This document shows, piece by piece, positions 58,314 to 64,000 of a stretch of 64,000 nucleotides of DNA. A model generated the notes under the pieces. The model worked only from the letters and a program-made list of their open reading frames with translations, had not been told where the DNA came from and made no database searches. Position 1 is the stretch's first letter. Every line of letters begins with the position of its first letter. Source of the stretch: Prunus persica (lineage: Eukaryota; Streptophyta; Magnoliopsida; Rosales; Rosaceae); assembly GCF_000346465.2 (NCBI RefSeq), contig NC_034013.1, positions 3,975,214 to 4,039,213 of the forward strand. The letters run 5' to 3'. A program made the translations under genes and the position numbers.

Positions 58314-60230
58314 TTTTGGGGTTTAAACCCCTTCATATGTCTTCTTTTATTTATGTTTATATTAATCGGGATAGGAGTTTGAACTTGCAATCTCTTTCAA
58401 TATTGTGAAAAGAATACCACTAGAACAAGATTTAGTTGTAGATAGTGTGAAAAAAACCTTTACACTTAATAAAAAAGCACAAATAAACTATATAGATTGT
58501 GAGACTATGTGTATTTTTTAAAAAGTGTGTGATTAGGCGAATCAATTTTTCACGGTAGCATATGAGGATTTAAGGCAAGATGTGAAGAGGATTTAAAATC
58601 AAGGATTAGATTCACTAGGAACTTGTTAAGTGTAGAAACCTATACTATTATTACTATTTGTGTTTAATTAGTTGTTTTGTTAAAGTTTATTAGTAATTTT
58701 TTTTATTGCTTATGTTATTGTAGGGTTTTATTCTCTTTAAGTTTCGGTTCATATTTTAATCTGGATTTGAAAAAAAAAAAAAGGTTTCTTCATCACATTT
58801 AGCATGACATTTTCAAACGATGAATAGGGAGACTAAACTTTACCAGACACAACTTTGCTTTGGTTCAAACTTCTGATCACCCTCATCTCTATGTCCCGGA
58901 AAATGGATGATTTCATGGAATTTCGTTCAAGCTATGTGAATGAACAGCCCGGTTTTGGTAGGAAATGCTGTATGATTTAGTGATCGGGATAGTTGAGGCT
59001 TAGGTTCTTCTTAAGCTGAAAATTTAGGCATACGTTCCAAAGAGGAAGAAACTAAAATGAAAGTTTCTGTCTAATCAGTTTCATATGAATACATACCAAT
59101 AGTTTCTCGACTTTCAGATCAGAAATGTTGCTATCTAGCTATACCTAGGAAATAACTCAACTCTAAAATTAAATTTAACTAAAACATATATCTATCTATC
59201 TAACAACATTCTAAGATAACACAGATAACAATATATCAGGCGCTCGGATCAGGTGAGAACAGCTATGTGAGAACCTTATATGAAAATCAATCGCAGCCGT
59301 TGAAATGCATATGAACGGTTTAGGAGAAAAAGCAAGCTTACGGTACAAACGGGTAAGCTGCAATTTCTCCTTAGCCCATGTGTCAAGTCGAGCCTGTTTC
59401 GGAAAAAAACTAGCCTTTGTTCTTCTTGACAGTTGTGCCTTTCTTCTCAATGAATTTATGAATGAACCCTAATCATAACATCCAAAATTTCACATACCAG
59501 ACATAAATTTGTATATTCCTTTTCTCTTGTCGCAGAAACTCCCTAGTCTACTCTTTTTCTTTCACTTTCTCTTCTGTTGTCGCAAAACCTCCCTATTCTA
59601 GTCTTTCTCATATAAATGTCTAAATCGGTATGTTTCTCTTGAATTCCCTCTCTCTTTCATATTAAGATTTGCATGTTATATTGCATTCACTTAATGTTTA
59701 AATTTTGTTTAGGATTTTAGGGCTTTGATTTTTTGGGTAAGAGTACTCTTTCTCCGTAGTAGTTGTGTTTGCAAAAATATAAATTGGAAATTGGCTTCAG
59801 TTGCTTTTTTGTGTTGTGTTTTCTAGTTTCTATTAATTTGTTGAAGCATAGTAACTCTTTTTTTAAAGTTTTGCTGCAATTTAAATTCTTTCATTTTTCC
59901 AAAATTAGGGATTTTTTTTGCAATTCTTTGTAGTAATTTGTTGAAGTGTAGATTCACAGCTGTTGCTTCTTCCATTTTTTTTTTTTTGGCATTCTACATG
60001 TTAGTTGTCTTTTCTTAAAATTCCAGGAACCTTTATCTGTTTGCTTTGACCCTTATTGTAATCCTACTTTGCCCATCTAGTGGTGTGAGTGTATGACATC
60101 ATTTTAGTGATTTAATGGGGCTTGGAAAACAAATAATAAGTACCATTAGAAGTAGAACACAGAAGAGAAAATTGAAGATCTTAATTGTGAATATGAGATG
60201 ATTTGGGATGCATAAGGATCAATGCATCTT
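58314..60230. other. Intergenic, no gene seen
   Basis: AT-rich. Repeated ttgtcgcaraacctccct blocks near 59532 and 59579 form a local duplication. No recognizable gene. Confidence 0.45.
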
Positions 60231-60540
60231 GTAGTAGGTATCAATTCTATATCTTAATGTGTTGAAAATAGTGTTGTTACGTATCAGTTCTGTATCTTAA
60301 TGTGTTGAAATAGTGTGCAAGTGAAAATTATGTATCATTTTTGCATCTTAATGTTTGGAAAATAGTTTAATTATGTATCAATTTTGTATCTTAATGTGTT
60401 GAAAATAGTGTTTGTAGGTATTAATTATGTAAATGTGATGAAAATATGTTGAGAATATTGTGACTAGGTATCACGTCTGTATCTTAGTGTGTTCATAATA
60501 TTGTGAGTTGGTATCACTTCTCTTTCTTAAGCAAAATGTT
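60231..60540 (+). repeat. Minisatellite, unit about 45 bp
   Basis: About six to seven imperfect tandem copies of a unit with the core gtatcttaatgtgttgaaaa and tagtgt/ttgtg, often preceded by ggtatca. Later units are diverged. Confidence 0.75.
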
Positions 60541-60548
60541 GCAGGTAT

Positions 60549-60655
60549 AAAATGGAATCTGAGTTTGAGCTTTGTTTCCCGAAGTCAGAGGTCTATTCTA
60601 CACTGGTGAATAATATGTGTGTGGCGACTACAGGCCTGTGTAATTTTGGGCAGTG
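60549..60655 (+). other. Exon-like open segment, cut by LTR
   Basis: After gttgcag at 60540-60546 (acceptor-like) an ATG at 60553 opens MESEFELCFPKSEVYSTLVN and continues to NFGQ, then the reading stops at tga directly where the LTR begins. It could be the remnant of an exon disrupted by the insertion, or chance; the protein is not recognized. Confidence 0.25.
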
Positions 60656-61910
60656 ATGAGCACATAAATTATCACGTTTATTCCTTAAATATATTTGTTA
60701 GTAATTGATTTTCTTACAATTTTAGTTAATTAGGTGTGTTTTCACTTATTTACTTGCTTACATACTTTTTACATAAATAATGATAATCTCTTTATTTTAT
60801 CTTAAGGTTATATACGTGTATATACATTTATAATTTCTTCAACCTTCCTAAGTAGATAAATATGCTTGCTTACTATTTTCTGTACCACTTTTTAGTTTGT
60901 AATATTGCACTTTGATGTTTACAGTGGGGAGAGCCATGCATTGCAAGTGATGACAATTGAAGCAATCCAATTAATTGTGGCAGCCGACACTACAGAAGAA
61001 TTGAGGCAGCTTCCATAAGCCAAGAAGAATTATAAAATGAAGAATGTGGTTACAGCATAAAAGCCAATTGAATTGATTACATATGTTGATGTGTATTCCA
61101 ATAAAAGAGATGAAATTGCTTAAACAAAAGAAATTGGATTGGCTTGCGCCCAGGTGGATGAATAAATTTATTCAAATGAAGTTGGAATTGTCCATGAGGG
61201 CTGCTCTCATTCTCCTATAAATACGAGGAGCTACGGCATTGTACAAACACACCAAGCTCCACAACTCTTGAGCTTTCTCTCTTTCCTCCATCTTTATAGG
61301 TCTAAATTTCTGTTTTAGTTTTATTTTATTTTATGGGGAACTAACTCCCTAGCTAAGGCTAAGGAGAAAGCTTTTAATATGAGTGTGTAATTTTATTAGT
61401 TTGATCCAAACTTAAGCCTTAATATGAATTTGTAGTATTCTTTTTAATTAATTGATGAATGTTTGATAATCTATTTCATGGGTTAAATCATGTTTTTCCC
61501 TTTGTGTAGTAAAAACTTTCATGCTTTTAAAAGAGGAGAGAATTACTAAAGATTAATAGAATTTCAATGAAGATTATTTTTTGATAGTTTGTTGCCAATG
61601 GTACAAGTTATGCTTAGAATACTTCTAAAGGAAATTAAAAAGAGCTTTAATTATTTTGAACAACTACAATGAAAAATATTTTGTGGATCAAATTATTAAG
61701 AGTTGCATGCTTATGTTAAAAGTGGAATCCCAATGCCTTAGTGTTTTAATCAATTGAATTTTCTTTAAATCAAATCTTGCATAAATCTATTTCTCAATCA
61801 TAATTGTTCTTTTTTAGCTATGTTATTTTCTATACACCGTTCTCTATAGATACGGTACTCGGACTTCCGAGCTACACTACTATACGACACCTTCCTTTAG
61901 GTTTTGCAAA
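60656..61910 (+). mobile_element. Gypsy-like LTR
   Basis: Begins TGATGAGCACATAAATT and runs to about gttttgca at 61910, with a TATA-like cctataaatac at about 61215-61225, a leader (cacaccaagctccacaactc) and a characteristic ggtactcggacttccgag near the end (61854-61871). Layout fits the U3-R-U5 of a Tat-type gypsy LTR. No primer-binding site follows and no partner LTR lies in the window, so solo or partial status is open. Confidence 0.5.
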
Positions 61911-63568
61911 GTGATTTGGGCTTAATTTGGCACACCCAGCCCAAGGTCACAAAGCCCATAGCAATTTGTAAACCAGCCACCAATGTTCCATTGAATTGGG
62001 TCAAGATTATACACTCCGCCCAAACACTACAGGCCCAGACTCGAGCTTTGCAAAATAAACAGGAAATCCAAAAGAACCCAGCCCAGGATTTATTAAAAGG
62101 TGGCAAAACAAAAACGTGAGCTTTGAAAAGAAAAAAAAAGCAAACCAGCCCTTGGTTTGATTCCAGAAAAAACAGAGCAGGCCCAACATGATTAAAGAAA
62201 GGAGAAAATAAAAACAGACCCATGTGAAATCTCTTTTCTCTGACATTTGAAAAGTCAACATTTTCAACTAATTTGATAAAGTGTGTTAATCAAAAGCAGG
62301 CGAACTAGGAGAAGACCTCTCTAAAAATCTCTGCCATCAGAAGATCAAACCCTTATATTTTTTGTATAAAATATTTAGAGATATTTTCCTCTACTCCAAC
62401 AAAAGGGTGATTCTCCCAAAAGATAAACAGGTCATACTTTCAAAAAGAGATAAGCAGGAAGGAGCTGTTCAAACTGAGAATCAAACTAACCATCACGGTT
62501 TGAGCTCTTATAGGGGGGCAGTTGGAAATTAAAAAAGGGGTTAGGTTCTCTTTCAGGAAAAACAGGGAAGTGATCTTGAGAACAGACTATTGAGAGCTTA
62601 TCTGCCAGAATTGATTAAAACTTTTCTTTTTCTTTGCATTTAAAAATAAAAAGATCTTTTGAGAAATCTTTGCCGCCCATTGTTAGAAGAATGAAACCCT
62701 AATCCAAAGCATTTCCTTATAAATACTAGAGAGGGTGAACAGAATAAGACACTCAATTTTCATCAATCAAACAAACAACCAAAAAAATCAACCAAAAGCT
62801 CACTTGAACCACAAGGAAAAAAAAAAAAGTTTAGATCAGAGTTCCCAAAGTTCAGACTTAAAGAAATAAGTCATTCAAAACGAGATCCTTCTTGTTACGA
62901 ATTTGGTTCAGCAAAAGCCAAGACAACCAGAGTTTGAGTTTTCTCAAATATGAAAACCTCAACAAATTTCACAGTGCAGTTTCCAGCTCATTAAGTTCTT
63001 AAGAACGGCCACTTCTGTCCCAAAGCTTGGAGTAGATTAAAGCTCTGCCAAAATTGAACTTTGGTATCGACCTACAGCTGAAACTGAGCAGTTGAAGTTG
63101 TTAAAAGTCCAGTCTAGCCTAGACTTACCCAGTCCAGCCCGGATCAGAAGCTTCTATCCATACATGAATGGAGTTCTAGCTTTCCTTTTGCTTTTCTAGA
63201 GTTGATTTCTTCCTTTGTAGCTCTGAAAAGAACAGTTCTGTCTAAAAACAGTCTACTTTATTATTCATTACTCTGGCTAGAATTACCAATTTTATACTGG
63301 GATAAATTGTGAAGTCCTCACCAGTCTGAGGCAAGAAAAAGAACTTACTTGGGAGATATTCCCCACCCAAATTCATAATCGTTTGTTTAGAAATCAGTAA
63401 CTTGGGGCGCAAGTTATCGGTTTTAAAGAAGTCTGCTAGAATCTTTATTGCTAGTGGTGGCACGCTCATACACCAAAGAAAGCTGACTTGTTGACCAATC
63501 AATGGTTTCCAAGGCAGTGGGGAACTTTGCCCTTCCATCTCAGGAATAAACACAAAAAAGGGTGAACA
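61911..63568 (+). other. TE-derived non-coding region
   Basis: Unusual for its many gcccag/cccaagg words (61920-62180) and A-rich runs, with a second TATA-like cttataaatac at about 62715-62725 followed by a CA-rich leader, as in another LTR. No coding sequence seen. Confidence 0.4.
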
Positions 63569-64000
63569 GTGGTACTAACAGGCAGCATTTCAGTGACTCA
63601 TAAGAAAAGATTTAGAGAGAGCTATTTTGGGCACCTGTTGGGCCTCTATAAAATTGCATTTAGCGGTCAAATTGTGCATGCTTTAGCACTCCGGCAAGTT
63701 AGAGGACTTGATGTGAAGGACATGCTGAGCCTTAGTTATGCAATAGGGTCCAACGTTGCTCAATTTACTGTAAAGGACTTTCGTTTGATAAGTGGTCTGA
63801 AATGTGGAACAGAGCCTTACATAACGTCCGCAGGGGATGCTCCTAATCGATTTATGAAAAAGCATTTTACCAACAGGAGTCATATTATTTTTCCATGACT
63901 TAGAAAATGCATTCCTAAAGTCCGAAAGAGGAAGCAAGAACTTGTTCAAATTGAGACTGTTGTATTTTGTGGAGTTTGTGATAATGGGTAAACCCCAAAA
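63569..64000 (+). pseudogene. DUF1985 domain fragment (transposon-derived), truncated
   Basis: Reads FRESYFGHLLGLYKIAFSGQIVHALALRQV, then LSYAIGSNVAQFTVKDFRLISGLKCG, the hallmark of DUF1985, a domain found in plant transposon proteins that often also carry an Ulp1-type protease. The frame closes at about 63898, but a different frame continues the same domain (HDLENAFLKSERGS...LLYFVEFVIMGKP) to the window edge, so a frameshift lies near 63890. Probably dead; the rest of the element is outside the window. Confidence 0.75.

Noticed and set aside
1..64000. CRISPR arrays, operons or phage-like modules
   Set aside because: Tandem repeats present are minisatellites or coding repeats without spacers of even size; gene structure is that of a plant nucleus.
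1..64000. tRNA, rRNA or microRNA genes
   Set aside because: No cloverleaf with an intact anticodon arm was seen; tRNA-like A/B boxes belong to SINEs. Hairpins found are MITE arms, and I have no evidence of microRNA processing.

Overview
The window is nuclear DNA of a eudicot plant. Genes are sparse, introns have GT-AG borders, intergenic DNA is AT-rich, and transposable elements are everywhere. The intronless MYC2-type gene and the style of several repeats suggest a woody rosid, perhaps Rosaceae; that placement is an impression from family resemblance, not a proven identification. There are no operons and no prokaryotic or CRISPR features.

Layout. (1) 1-15.6 kb: a tandem segmental duplication of a secreted glycine-rich protein (GRP) gene. 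The unit contains a Mutator-like element (MULE), a conserved flank and a GRP gene. The first GRP (2393-4240) is complete. The second (14565 onward) runs into a 599-base assembly gap. The second unit has been stretched by a non-autonomous LTR element with a hAT element nested inside it, a tandem-duplicated dispersed repeat, a Harbinger-like element, a decayed copia domain and a 1.9-kb solo LTR with a 5-bp target duplication. (2) 16.0-17.7 kb, minus strand: a four-exon gene for a protein with a universal-stress-protein-like fold. (3) 20.8-24.5 kb, minus: an eight-exon ubiquitin-specific protease of the UBP20/21 type. (4) 26.4-31.8 kb, minus: a seven-exon ArfGAP of the AGD8/9 (Glo3/ArfGAP2-3) type. 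(5) 32-54 kb: a 22-kb gene-poor tract with Harbinger-, MULE-, hAT- and Helitron-type elements, SINEs, LINE RNase H remnants and LTR-derived DNA. (6) 54.2-56.3 kb, plus: an intronless MYC2-type bHLH gene with two G-boxes upstream. (7) 57-64 kb: another MULE-like inverted-repeat element, a minisatellite, a gypsy-like LTR and, at the right edge, a frameshifted DUF1985 fragment of transposon origin.

The genes do not form one pathway: cell-wall structure (GRPs), stress-type nucleotide-binding fold (USP-like), deubiquitination (UBP), COPI/Golgi vesicle traffic (AGD) and jasmonate transcription (MYC2). The exon models for the three spliced genes were built by hand from splice sites and all close in frame (756, 2295 and 1221 coding bases including stop). 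I found no convincing new biological system. The more unusual items are the TE-dated GRP duplication, the frame break in the second GRP beside the gap, the USP-like protein without its usual ATP loop, and several hairpin elements that carry regulatory-looking motifs.
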